Numbered from the stretch's first letter, positions 1 to 6,305 are shown. The stretch: DNA of 6,409 nucleotides from Deltaproteobacteria bacterium (GCA_030591745.1 JAUVAM010000243.1:1-6409); one strand, 5' to 3'. Translations and numbers: made by a program. Notes: generated by a model not told the origin, from the letters alone.

Positions 1-90
1 AAGCTTTGGCTCATCACTGGCATCTTCGTGGCGCTGTTTAAGCGTAGAGATGAAATTTGTTATCTCAGAACAGATATGTCAAACAACAGA

Positions 91-111
91 GACCCCTCGT
101 TGTAGGGGGTC
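91..111. other. Small hairpin in the leader of the sensor kinase gene
   Basis: A perfect 6-bp inverted repeat, GACCCC (91-96) and GGGGTC (106-111), flanks a 9-base loop and lies about 20 bases before the kinase ribosome binding site. It is followed by CCTGAGGTTT rather than a T-run, so it is not a clear rho-independent terminator in the plus direction. On the minus strand the following bases are moderately T-rich, but no gene is seen to end there. It could be a leader structure, the end of an upstream transcription unit, or chance. Confidence 0.3.
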
Positions 112-129
112 CTGAGGTTTCTGCGAATT

Positions 130-134
130 GAAGG
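130..134 (+). promoter_or_regulatory. Ribosome binding site deciding the kinase start
   Basis: GAAGG lies 9 bases before the ATG at 144. In-frame alternative starts TTG (135) and GTG (138) are also present, but they directly abut or nearly overlap this purine run, which leaves no proper spacing. This favours ATG 144 as the true start. Confidence 0.55.
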
Positions 135-143
135 TTGGTGATC

Positions 144-1979
144 ATGACGTTCAAGAAGGCCTTGATGGTGTCCTTGCTCAGTGTGGTAAGCCTGTCCGCC
201 TTGCTGATCGGCGCGGTTGGCTATCGCACCATCGGCAACAGCGTCATCCGGGAGGCCCAGGAGCGGGTTAACCACGACCTGCGCATCAGCCACCATTTCT
301 ACACCCGGCAGCTCGACGAACTGGCCCAGACCACGGCGCAGGCCTGCAATTGCCTGGCGCTCGAGGACCCTGAGCTCGGTCCTCGCCTCGCCCGCATCCG
401 ACAGGATCTCGGCCTGGATGTGCTCAACCTGGTCGATGACCGCGGCACCCCGGTGGCGGGCGCGTTTGAAGACGAGCCCCAGCCCGTCGCCCTGGGCCTT
501 GACCCGGTACTTAGCGCCGCAAAGCGGGGCACGCTCGCCTTCGGCACGGTCAAGCGAGCCGACAGCCTGTGGTGGTGGATCGCCTTGCCCCTGTTCGACA
601 AGAGCGGGCAAGTCGTGGGCCTGGTCTACGGGGGGCGGAGCCTCGACAAGGATGCGGCGCTGGTCGATCAGTTACGGGATCAACTCTTCGGCCCGGTGCT
701 GTATCAGGGCAAACCCCTGGGCACGGTCACCCTGTTCCGCGACGACATACGGATCGCCACCAACGTCCGCGCGGCCGATGGGCGGCGGGCTATCGGCACC
801 AGGGTGTCACCGGCGGTGGCCAAGACGGTCCTGGAAGGCGGCCGGCGCTGGACCGATCGCGCCAAGGTGGTCGACGCCTGGTACATCAGCGCCTACGAGC
901 CCCTGAGGGATCCCGCCGGGCGCATCGTCGGCATGCTCTACGTCGGCCTGCTCGAGGCCCCCTATGACGAGCTGAAACGAGAGCTGGTGTTCAACTTCGG
1001 CCTGGGACTGGGGCTCATGCTGCTCATCGGCCTACTCGTCGCTGTGGTCCTGATCCACAAGGCCGTCAGGCCCATCAAACAATTGAGCGCGGCCGCGGTC
1101 CACATGTCCCATGGGCAATTCGATCAGGCTATCGCAGCGGGACACACGTACACCGAATTCAACCACCTGATCGAAATGTTTCAACAGATGCAGGAGGCCA
1201 TTGGGCTGCGCGACAAACGCCTCAAGGAGCACAACCAGCAGCTCGCCGAGCGTCACGAGGAGGTCCAACAGGCCAACCGCAGCTACCTGGAGATGCTGGC
1301 CTTTGTGACCCACGAGCTCAAATCTCCCTTGGTGGCGATTCAGACCCTCATCAACACCCTGGTCGAAGGTTACCTGGGCGAGGTCCCAGAGCCGATGGCA
1401 AAGCCCCTGTCGCGCATCCAGCACCGATGCGAAGAGCTCCAGGACATGGTGAAAAACTACCTCGATCTGTCGCGCTACGAGCGGGGCGAGCTGCGCGCCA
1501 CCAGGATTTCGTTCGATTTTCGCACCGAGGTGGTCGACGCCTGCGTGCAGCAGACCGCCGAGCTCTTCTCGTCCAACGATGTCACCCTGACGGTCGAGTG
1601 TCCCGAAGCGCTCGAGGTGATCGCCGACCCGGAGCTGATGCGCATCGCCGTATCCAACTACCTGACCAACGCCAGCAAGTACGGCCGCGCGGGAGGACAG
1701 GCCAAGCTCCAGGTCACGGCCTCCGATCGGGAAATCACGGTGTCCGTCTTCAACGAAGGAGACGGCTTCGGCGAGGAAGAGGGCCAGCGACTGTTCGGCA
1801 AGTTTGCTCGCCTGCGGGGCGAGGCCACGAGGCGCAAGAAAGGCAGCGGCCTCGGCTTGTTTCTGGTGAAGCAGATCCTCGAGCTCCACGATGGGCAGGT
1901 GGGCGCCGATTCAGAGCCCGGGACCTCTGCGACCTTCACCTTGTCGTTCCCCGGCATGCTGCCCAAAGACGAGCAGTAA
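144..1979 (+). CDS. Membrane-bound sensor histidine kinase (Cache sensor, HAMP, HisKA, HATPase)
   Basis: This 611-residue inner-membrane sensor kinase of a two-component system should autophosphorylate a histidine in response to a periplasmic ligand and pass the phosphate to an unseen response regulator. A basic N-terminus leads into TM1 (about 6-26). A periplasmic domain of about 255 residues follows; its distal part (about 196-275, with RIATNV, RAIGTRVS, WYISAYEP and GMLYVGL) matches the Cache3/Cache2-fusion type. TM2 is about 285-306, followed by a HAMP segment (to about 355) and a charged linker (RDKRLKEHNQQLAERHEEVQ) likely to form a coiled coil. The H-box is FVTHELKSPL with phospho-acceptor His390. 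The ATPase domain has N-box NYLTNASK (from N505), G1 box NEGDGF, F-box FGKFARL and G2 box GSGLGL (from G567). All kinase motifs are intact, so it should be active. The usual G1 aspartate is Asn, a variant I have seen in similar kinases. The only periplasmic cysteines form a CNC pair (68/70). The ligand and partner regulator cannot be read from the sequence. Confidence 0.93.
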   Translation: MTFKKALMVSLLSVVSLSALLIGAVGYRTIGNSVIREAQERVNHDLRISHHFYTRQLDELAQTTAQACNCLALEDPELGPRLARIRQDLGLDVLNLVDDRGTPVAGAFEDEPQPVALGLDPVLSAAKRGTLAFGTVKRADSLWWWIALPLFDKSGQVVGLVYGGRSLDKDAALVDQLRDQLFGPVLYQGKPLGTVTLFRDDIRIATNVRAADGRRAIGTRVSPAVAKTVLEGGRRWTDRAKVVDAWYISAYEPLRDPAGRIVGMLYVGLLEAPYDELKRELVFNFGLGLGLMLLIGLLVAVVLIHKAVRPIKQLSAAAVHMSHGQFDQAIAAGHTYTEFNHLIEMFQQMQEAIGLRDKRLKEHNQQLAERHEEVQQANRSYLEMLAFVTHELKSPLVAIQTLINTLVEGYLGEVPEPMAKPLSRIQHRCEELQDMVKNYLDLSRYERGELRATRISFDFRTEVVDACVQQTAELFSSNDVTLTVECPEALEVIADPELMRIAVSNYLTNASKYGRAGGQAKLQVTASDREITVSVFNEGDGFGEEEGQRLFGKFARLRGEATRRKKGSGLGLFLVKQILELHDGQVGADSEPGTSATFTLSFPGMLPKDEQ

Positions 1980-2031
1980 CCTCCCCGCGACCGGATACCA
2001 AAATCGCATATGCCCGACAGGCACTTAGAGC

Positions 2032-3864
2032 TTACTCGGGTCTGCCTTTTCCTTCTTTTTGAGCCTGGACGTACTGCATGACGTCGATGTCGATCTTGAT
2101 TTCATTTTTCGCATGCCAGTCTACGATCTTGGAATAGACCTTGTTCATGCGTTTGGTGATCTTGTTGCGCGTGGGGCCACACTTTTTCTTTTCTTTTGCG
2201 CTTTTGGCGAATCGTAGGCTGGTGAGCTTCTTCTCGGCCCGCTTGCGGGCTTGTTGGGTCCGCGCCTTGTCGCGCGCCTTGTTGGCCGCGTTGAATTTGG
2301 GGATAAACTGATTGGTGATTTTCCGCATGCAGGTCTCATACTTGATTCCCTGGGAATCATAACCCACGCCCTTGGGGTAGCAGCCCCTGAAGACCCACTC
2401 GGCTTTTTTGAAGGCGCGTTTCTCCGGGGCCTTGGATTTCATGCGGGCCAATCCCGACAGTCCATTGATGCCGGCCGCGGTAAACGCTTCTTTGTGGTTG
2501 TCATCCCGGAAGGTCCAGAGGACAGGCTCATTGTCCGAATAGGCAAATGTGCCGGGCACCGGATGGGTCCAGAGGGTATACCAGCCCTTGGGATCGCAAG
2601 GATCGACCATGATGGCGTTGGCGTGTGCCGCCACGAACATGGGGACTTTTTCCCTGGGCCAGCCCACCACCACATAGTGCAATTTGTTGGTCGAGCCTGA
2701 GAACTTGAGCGTTCCCTTCCTGGTGACCTTTGTCGCCTTGGTCGTGCAAAAGCCGCTGGCTGTACCCCAGGGGACCTGCTCTTTTTTCCTCACCCGAAAC
2801 TCTTGGACCTTGGAGTAGGATTTTCCGTACTTCCATTTCAAATCCGAGTCTTCAGAGCCCGAGATGCTTTCCCAGCGCCCCAAGGTGGCATAACACCAAT
2901 TGGCCTTGGCTTTGACCACGAACTTTAGTTTTTTTCCTTTGGTCTTGCCGGAAAAAATCATCTTAGCTTGAAGGGCCTTGGCCACGCCTTCCGGCTTCTG
3001 GACCAGCTCCAAGGTCGCATTGTAGATTTCATAGCCGGTCTTGAGCCCTCCCCAGTATGCCTGGGCGTTTTCGTTGTATTTTTGCTGGAAGGTGCTGATG
3101 TCCTTGGTGAACCGGTCAAACATCTCCTGGGGAATGGCCTTGCTGGCCTTCGCCAATTTCTTCATGTCCCCTCGGGTCTTCACCAGCTTGCTGAAGATCC
3201 CATGGGCCTCTTCCAGGTCTTGTTTCGACAAGAACATTTTTGCTTTTGGCGCATTGGCCGCGAGCAGCTTTTCATTTTCCTTTTTTGCTTCTTCAATGGC
3301 TTTTTTCCAGAAGGACTTTTCATATTTCGCCAAGTCACCGCCTTGCCCAACAAAGGCAGCAACCGCCTTGTCCAGGGCTTCCATCCACTCAGTCCTGGCG
3401 ACCCGTTTGTTCTTGTGAGCTTGCTCCACCATCTGATGATGCTTGAGGCATTCGAGCTGGAAGGCGCCTTGTTCCACTCCGTTTTTAAACTCGAGATAAC
3501 GTTTTTCGGTTCCCTCATAGTTGGACAGACTCTTGAGATCCGGTCCCATGAGCGCTTTGGTTTGCTCGTAGACCTCTTTGGCTTTGGACCATTTTTCGAA
3601 GGCCTTGTCGTATTTGCGGCGATAGCTTGTGGGGAGTTTCCGGGCTCCCCATTGGGATAGGCTATTGATTTTCCCCAAGCGCTTCTTCGGAGGAGAGTCG
3701 GCGGTTACTTCGGCGGCCAGCAGTCTTTCAGCGTCCCTGTTGTTTTCTTGCAAAACAGGCTTCCGGCCGTCGAGGCTCCTGGCCCCCTGGGCGGAACCAC
3801 TAAAAATCAAGCCCGTCAATCCAAGGCTGAGAAGGAAGCACAATCCAAATCTCTTCTGGTTCAT
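2032..3864 (-). CDS. Exported lysine-rich protein of unknown function
   Basis: I do not recognise this 610-residue protein. The start at 3864 is chosen because AAAAGGAG (3873-3880) sits 8 bases upstream and because a clean Sec signal peptide begins there: NQKRF, then the hydrophobic stretch GLCFLLSLGLTGLIF, then SGSAQG, with likely cleavage around residue 25-27. It is therefore probably periplasmic, outer-membrane-associated or secreted. Residues about 28-300 are mostly helical-looking, rich in Lys, Glu and Ala. Residues about 305-470 are richer in Trp, Tyr and beta-type segments (KKLKFVVKAKANWCYATLGR, LHYVVVGWPREKVPMFVAAH, GWYTLWTHPVPGTF) and look like a separate folded domain. The tail (about 475-610) is again very basic. 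Seven cysteines remain after cleavage (139, 324, 373, 423, 495, 512, 562), enough for disulfides; there is no CxxCH haem motif and no lipobox. Its stop is 52 bases from the convergent kinase gene. Its base composition is lower in GC than either neighbour, which may reflect lysine content, recent transfer, or both. Confidence 0.85.
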   Translation of the reverse strand: MNQKRFGLCFLLSLGLTGLIFSGSAQGARSLDGRKPVLQENNRDAERLLAAEVTADSPPKKRLGKINSLSQWGARKLPTSYRRKYDKAFEKWSKAKEVYEQTKALMGPDLKSLSNYEGTEKRYLEFKNGVEQGAFQLECLKHHQMVEQAHKNKRVARTEWMEALDKAVAAFVGQGGDLAKYEKSFWKKAIEEAKKENEKLLAANAPKAKMFLSKQDLEEAHGIFSKLVKTRGDMKKLAKASKAIPQEMFDRFTKDISTFQQKYNENAQAYWGGLKTGYEIYNATLELVQKPEGVAKALQAKMIFSGKTKGKKLKFVVKAKANWCYATLGRWESISGSEDSDLKWKYGKSYSKVQEFRVRKKEQVPWGTASGFCTTKATKVTRKGTLKFSGSTNKLHYVVVGWPREKVPMFVAAHANAIMVDPCDPKGWYTLWTHPVPGTFAYSDNEPVLWTFRDDNHKEAFTAAGINGLSGLARMKSKAPEKRAFKKAEWVFRGCYPKGVGYDSQGIKYETCMRKITNQFIPKFNAANKARDKARTQQARKRAEKKLTSLRFAKSAKEKKKCGPTRNKITKRMNKVYSKIVDWHAKNEIKIDIDVMQYVQAQKEGKGRPE

Positions 3865-3872
3865 CGGCGCCA

Positions 3873-3880
3873 CTCCTTTT
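3873..3880 (-). promoter_or_regulatory. Ribosome binding site of the exported-protein gene
   Basis: On the minus strand AAAAGGAG ends 8 bases before ATG 3864. The open frame extends 13 codons further upstream to 3903, but that extension has no comparable site and would place charged residues ahead of the signal peptide. This site therefore decides the start. Confidence 0.75.
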
Positions 3881-4014
3881 GGGTACATCTTGGTTTGAGC
3901 CATTTATGGTCAGCAGCCTAGCAGAGAAGTTACTTGGGTTCTATGTGTGGTCTATGGAAGGCGAATTGCCCTTTTCCTGGCTTCTCGCCGGTCGCTTGGA
4001 TAGCATGCCTGATT

Positions 4015-5730
4015 ATGAAAATGATCCAAATCCACTTACAAGGTCGAGAGCTCAAGGTACCCCGCTCTTCAAGCATTTTGGCCCTTATCGTCGGCGAATC
4101 GGACCCGGGTTTGGGTTTGAAGCGACCCATCGGTGCCTTGATCAACAATCGATTGGTCCCCTTGGCCAGCGGCCTGCACGATCAGGCAAGCGTAGAGCTC
4201 ATCGACGCCCTGCACCCCCAGGGCCAGCGCATCTATCGTCGCGGTTGCATTTTGATGCTGATCGAGGCCACCCGTCGTCTTTTCCCCGAGGTGCACCTGG
4301 TGGTGGGCCAGAGCCTGGCCAATGGCTACTTCTTCGATTGGAAAGGTGCGCCCGCCATCGAGGAGGGGCATTTAGAGCGCATCAAGCAGGAAATGGATCG
4401 GATGGTCGAAGAGGACATCACCTTTGAACTGGAACGCTGCGGCGTGCAAGAGGCGCTGCGTCGCTTCACGGCGCGACTCATGTTCGATCGGGTGGAACTT
4501 CTAAACACCTTCTGGCACGAGACCATTCGCCTGGTTCGCCTGGGCGAAACCATGGACATCCATCACGGCCCGGTACCGCCCTCGACGGGCTACATGCCCC
4601 ATTTCGGCCTGGCCATGTATCCGCCTGATGAAGAAGTCGAGGCCATGAATCAAAATGGCGCCCTGATCCGGGGCCTGGTGCTTCGCTTCCCGGCAAGCGA
4701 AGACGACCGCGACCTCCACGAGGCCCCCCGGGGCACGACCAAGCTCTTCACCACCCATCGCGAATCCAAGGCCTGGAACCGCACCCTCGGTGTCGAAAAC
4801 GTAGGCACCCTGAACCGGCTGGTGCTGGAGGGGAAAATCGACGAAGTGGTGCGGGTGGCCGAAGGCTTTCACGAAAAGCGCATCACGGAAATCGCCGATC
4901 GCATCGTCACCCATCGGGACCGGGTCAAGATTGCCCTGATCGCCGGCCCCTCCTCCTCCGGCAAGACCACCTTCCTCAAGCGCCTGAGCGTGCAACTCCG
5001 CGTCCACGGACTCAGGCCGGTGGGTCTGTCCATCGACAACTATTACGTCAACCGGGAAGACACGCCTTTAGACGAAGAAGGCAAGTACGACTTCGAGTCC
5101 ATCGAGGCCATCGATCTGCCCCTGTTTAACGATCAGCTCGTCCAACTGCTGAACGGCAAAGAGGTGGCCACGCCACGCTTTTCCTTCGAAGCCGGCAAGC
5201 GCGTGCCTGAATCCAAATGGCGCAGCATGCAACTCGGTCCGGGTGAAGTCCTCATCGTCGAAGGCATCCACGGACTGAACGATCGCCTCACCAGCCAGGT
5301 GCCGACGGAGAGTAAGTTCAAGATCTACGTCAGCGCCCTGGCGCAATTGTGCCTGGACGATGCCAACCGCATTCACACCACCGACCTGCGCCTCATGCGC
5401 CGATTGGTTCGCGACAAACTCTTTCGAGGTTACGCGGCCAGCAGCACCCTGGCCTGCTGGCCCTCGGTGCGCCGGGGCGAAAGCCGCAACATCTTTCCTT
5501 TCCAGGAATCGGCGGACGAAATATTCAACACCGCCCTGCCCTACGAGATGGCCGTGCTGAAAATCTTCGCCGAGCGCTTCCTGCTGGAGGTCAGTCAGGA
5601 AGATCCGAACTACTCAGAAGTACACCGCATGATGAAGTTCTTAAGCCTCCTGGTGGGCATTTTCCCCAACCGAGTCCCACAAAACTCCATCCTCCGCGAA
5701 TTCATCGGCGGCAGCACCTTCCGGTATTAA
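4015..5730 (+). CDS. Uridine/nucleoside-kinase-like P-loop enzyme with TGS and ThrRS-like SAD domains
   Basis: This 571-residue cytoplasmic protein has the fused TGS, threonyl-tRNA-synthetase second additional domain and uridine-kinase architecture, often annotated as uridine kinase or nucleoside kinase (phosphoryl transfer from NTP to a nucleoside). Residues 1-65 (MIQIHLQGREL, PIGALINNRLVPL) form the TGS-like domain. Residues about 66-260 resemble the ThrRS SAD: LFPEVHLVVGQSLANGYFFD aligns with the synthetase pattern ending in NGFYYDF. The histidines of the ThrRS HxxxH metal site are absent; the corresponding stretch reads RRGCIL (from R75). The kinase domain has Walker A GPSSSGKT (G311, K317), SIDNYYVNREDTPLDEEG (from S339), IVEGIHGLN (E416), and TTDLRLMRRLVRDKLFRGY followed by WPSVRRGE and IFPFQESAD, all typical of this subfamily. 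The start could be ATG 4015 or ATG 4021, since MKM begins the TGS domain and no strong Shine-Dalgarno separates them. A longer frame back to TTG 3934 adds 27 residues unlike the family and is disfavoured. The true substrate of this fused subfamily is uncertain. Confidence 0.9.
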   Translation: MKMIQIHLQGRELKVPRSSSILALIVGESDPGLGLKRPIGALINNRLVPLASGLHDQASVELIDALHPQGQRIYRRGCILMLIEATRRLFPEVHLVVGQSLANGYFFDWKGAPAIEEGHLERIKQEMDRMVEEDITFELERCGVQEALRRFTARLMFDRVELLNTFWHETIRLVRLGETMDIHHGPVPPSTGYMPHFGLAMYPPDEEVEAMNQNGALIRGLVLRFPASEDDRDLHEAPRGTTKLFTTHRESKAWNRTLGVENVGTLNRLVLEGKIDEVVRVAEGFHEKRITEIADRIVTHRDRVKIALIAGPSSSGKTTFLKRLSVQLRVHGLRPVGLSIDNYYVNREDTPLDEEGKYDFESIEAIDLPLFNDQLVQLLNGKEVATPRFSFEAGKRVPESKWRSMQLGPGEVLIVEGIHGLNDRLTSQVPTESKFKIYVSALAQLCLDDANRIHTTDLRLMRRLVRDKLFRGYAASSTLACWPSVRRGESRNIFPFQESADEIFNTALPYEMAVLKIFAERFLLEVSQEDPNYSEVHRMMKFLSLLVGIFPNRVPQNSILREFIGGSTFRY

Positions 5731-5751
5731 CACTGCGCCGCATACCCGGTT

Positions 5752-5895
5752 TCACTTCAGAAGCCCGGCTCTTCGCAAATGCTCCACGGTTTTCGCCGGC
5801 AGATCCTGGCGGGAGGCAAGAGCCCGGGCGTTCCTGGCGTTGTTGTTCCAGGAACCGCCGCGTATCACACGGTTGGCGCCTCCTCCTTCGAGCGC
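5752..5895 (-). repeat. FGE/C-type-lectin-like template or variable repeat remnant
   Basis: From 5880 the minus strand reads GANRVIRGGSWNNNARNAR, the conserved opening of the formylglycine-generating-enzyme (FGE)-type ligand-binding fold used as DGR variable region. All five asparagines in this segment are AAC codons, including three in a row at 5847-5839, as expected of DGR template repeats because AAC is the preferred mutable codon. After about 5821 the expected continuation (Asn-rich, ending in a GFR-type motif) is lost. The frame instead continues RALASRQDLPAKTVEHLRR and stops at TGA 5754-5752. The frame is closed upstream by TGA at 5898-5896, so no full target protein is present. An alternative is a fragment of an ordinary FGE-family gene, since RVxRGGSW also occurs there; the AAC bias favours the DGR reading. 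Confidence 0.55.
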
Positions 5896-5938
5896 TCAAC
5901 CTGCGCATCGCGGGGAAAATCCGCAGGCCCAGGAGCGG
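5891..5938 (-). pseudogene. Scrap resembling the C-terminal region of a DGR reverse transcriptase
   Basis: In the third minus-strand frame this stretch encodes PLLGLRIFPAMRRLSA. It resembles the conserved FLGFRxFPxxRRL segment that follows the catalytic domain of DGR-type and related bacterial reverse transcriptases. Only about 16 residues are recognisable. The catalytic palm and the rest of the thumb are absent, and the frame soon becomes a low-complexity arginine run. It lies between the HRDC-like pieces and the repeat remnant, which is the main reason to take it seriously. On its own the match is short enough to be chance. Confidence 0.4.
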
Positions 5939-6119
5939 TTGTTGCAAATCAGGTACGGCGGCAGACCCTCGCGCCTGGCCGCTTGTCATGGACGAAAAAA
6001 TGATCCGAGACCTCCAGCACGTCCCTGCCGGGCTCCTCGTCCAAAAAGGCTCTGAACTCGCGATCATCGAACTTCCCGGCAGCATCGTCCCAGCCCAGGG
6101 TAAAAACCCGAACCTTCAT
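5935..6119 (-). pseudogene. Broken HRDC-domain accessory gene (N-terminus plus shifted internal piece)
   Basis: ATG 6119 is preceded by GGAGG (6129-6133) at 9 bases and opens MKVRVFTLGWDDAAGKFDD, continuing through LEVSDHFFVHDKRP. This matches the N-terminus of the small HRDC-domain proteins found beside DGR reverse transcriptases (pattern MxVRVFTLxFD, FDD, HFFV). The frame then runs into unrelated residues and stops at TGA 5951-5949 after 56 codons. From 5970, in a different frame, the DNA encodes EGLPPYLICNNR, which resembles the REGxPPYxICxNRQL segment of the same protein family. The segment normally between the two, some tens of residues, is missing, implying an internal deletion with frame change at about 5970-5976. 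The helix-hairpin C-terminus is also gone. A truncated 56-residue peptide could still be translated, but HRDC function is unlikely. Confidence 0.55.
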
Positions 6120-6128
6120 ATCGAATTG

Positions 6129-6133
6129 CCTCC
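6129..6133 (-). promoter_or_regulatory. Ribosome binding site of the HRDC-like remnant
   Basis: GGAGG on the minus strand lies 9 bases before ATG 6119. It supports the view that 6119 is the original start of the HRDC-type gene and not of a longer frame extending to 6236, whose first 39 codons overlap the hairpin DNA and show no protein-like character. Confidence 0.5.
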
Positions 6134-6154
6134 AGGCATATCGTAACAAGCCCC

Positions 6155-6188
6155 GCCTGCCGCGCGGCTTCGCCTCGCGCGGACAGGC
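6155..6188. repeat. GC-rich palindromic hairpin
   Basis: GCCTG (6155-6159) pairs with CAGGC (6184-6188). After a single bulged A (6183), CCGCGCG (6160-6166) pairs with CGCGCGG (6176-6182), leaving a loop that can fold further as GGC-TTC-GCC. The stem is 12 bp and almost entirely G-C. There is no T-tract on either side, so it is not an ordinary terminator. It resembles REP-type palindromes and, more speculatively, the GC-rich cruciforms found near DGR variable repeats. Confidence 0.6.
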
Positions 6189-6229
6189 ACCACCAGAAAC
6201 GATCACTGCACAATACGCCGCAGCATAAC

Positions 6230-6268
6230 GTGGCACTAACGAATCAAGAAACGATTCGTAAATGCCAC
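6230..6268. repeat. Two-stem interrupted inverted repeat
   Basis: The outer arm GTGGCA (6230-6235) pairs with TGCCAC (6263-6268). The inner arm ACGAATC (6239-6245) pairs with GATTCGT (6253-6259). A 3x3 internal bubble separates the arms and a 7-base loop, AAGAAAC, closes them. In total 13 perfect pairs lie in 39 bases, symmetrical on either strand. No gene uses this stretch. The arm-bubble-arm form suggests a structured RNA, a recombinase-type site or a protein-binding palindrome; the sequence does not decide. Confidence 0.6.
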
Positions 6269-6284
6269 TAACATGCAGTCAACA

Positions 6285-6305
6285 CAGCGCGCCTTGGCCG
6301 CGCTG
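6285..6305. repeat. Short GC hairpin
   Basis: CAGCGCG (6285-6291) and CGCGCTG (6299-6305) form a perfect 7-bp stem around CCTTGGC. A competing outer pairing is possible between ATGCAG (6273-6278) and CTGCAT (6303-6308), so two alternative folds share bases 6303-6305. No T-tract follows. Confidence 0.5.

Larger units (their letters stand above)
5752..6119 (-). mobile_element. Probable collapsed diversity-generating retroelement (DGR) relic
   Basis: DGRs use a reverse transcriptase to copy a template repeat with adenine-specific errors into a variable repeat of a target gene; HRDC-domain proteins are known accessory genes. Read on the minus strand, this strip holds pieces resembling an HRDC accessory protein (6119 to about 5976, then about 5970-5935), a reverse transcriptase C-terminal scrap (about 5938-5891) and an FGE-type template/variable repeat start (5880-5821). 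They lie on one strand but use all three frames, and there is no room for full genes. Several deletions are the simplest explanation. No catalytic reverse transcriptase core (YxDD) is present, so the element cannot be active by itself. It starts 22 bases after the stop of the kinase-like gene. The identification rests on motif recognition; individual short pieces could match by chance, but three related pieces together are hard to dismiss. Confidence 0.5.

Noticed and set aside
1..105. Open frame from the window edge reading KLWLITGIFVALFKRRDE and ending at TAG 103-105, possibly the end of an upstream membrane protein
   Set aside because: Only 34 codons are visible, a second frame is also open here, and the stop falls inside the 91-111 hairpin. 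Evidence is too thin to call a gene.
1032..1889. Long minus-strand open frame (285 codons) opposite the histidine kinase
   Set aside because: It is antisense to the conserved HAMP, HisKA and HATPase coding region. Long shadow frames are expected in GC-rich DNA, and it shows no family motif.
1980..2031. Possible shared terminator between the convergent kinase and exported-protein genes
   Set aside because: The best inverted repeat is TGCC/GGCA at 2011-2023, only 4 bp, without T-tracts.
2968..3660. Plus-strand open frame (230 codons) opposite the exported-protein gene, rich in Phe and Leu
   Set aside because: The Phe/Leu richness is the antisense image of Lys/Glu-rich codons. The minus frame has a good ribosome binding site and a signal peptide, so it is the real gene.
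3865..4014. Divergent promoters between the exported-protein and kinase-like genes
   Set aside because: A minus-strand CATAAA near 3900-3910 is a partial -10 match, but no acceptable -35 lies at 16-18 bases. Nothing convincing on the plus strand.
5349..6146. Plus-strand open frame (265 codons) overlapping the end of the kinase-like gene and running through the DGR-like strip
   Set aside because: Its first half is out of frame with a well-conserved enzyme and the rest is antisense to the HRDC and repeat motifs. No start signal or protein-like composition.
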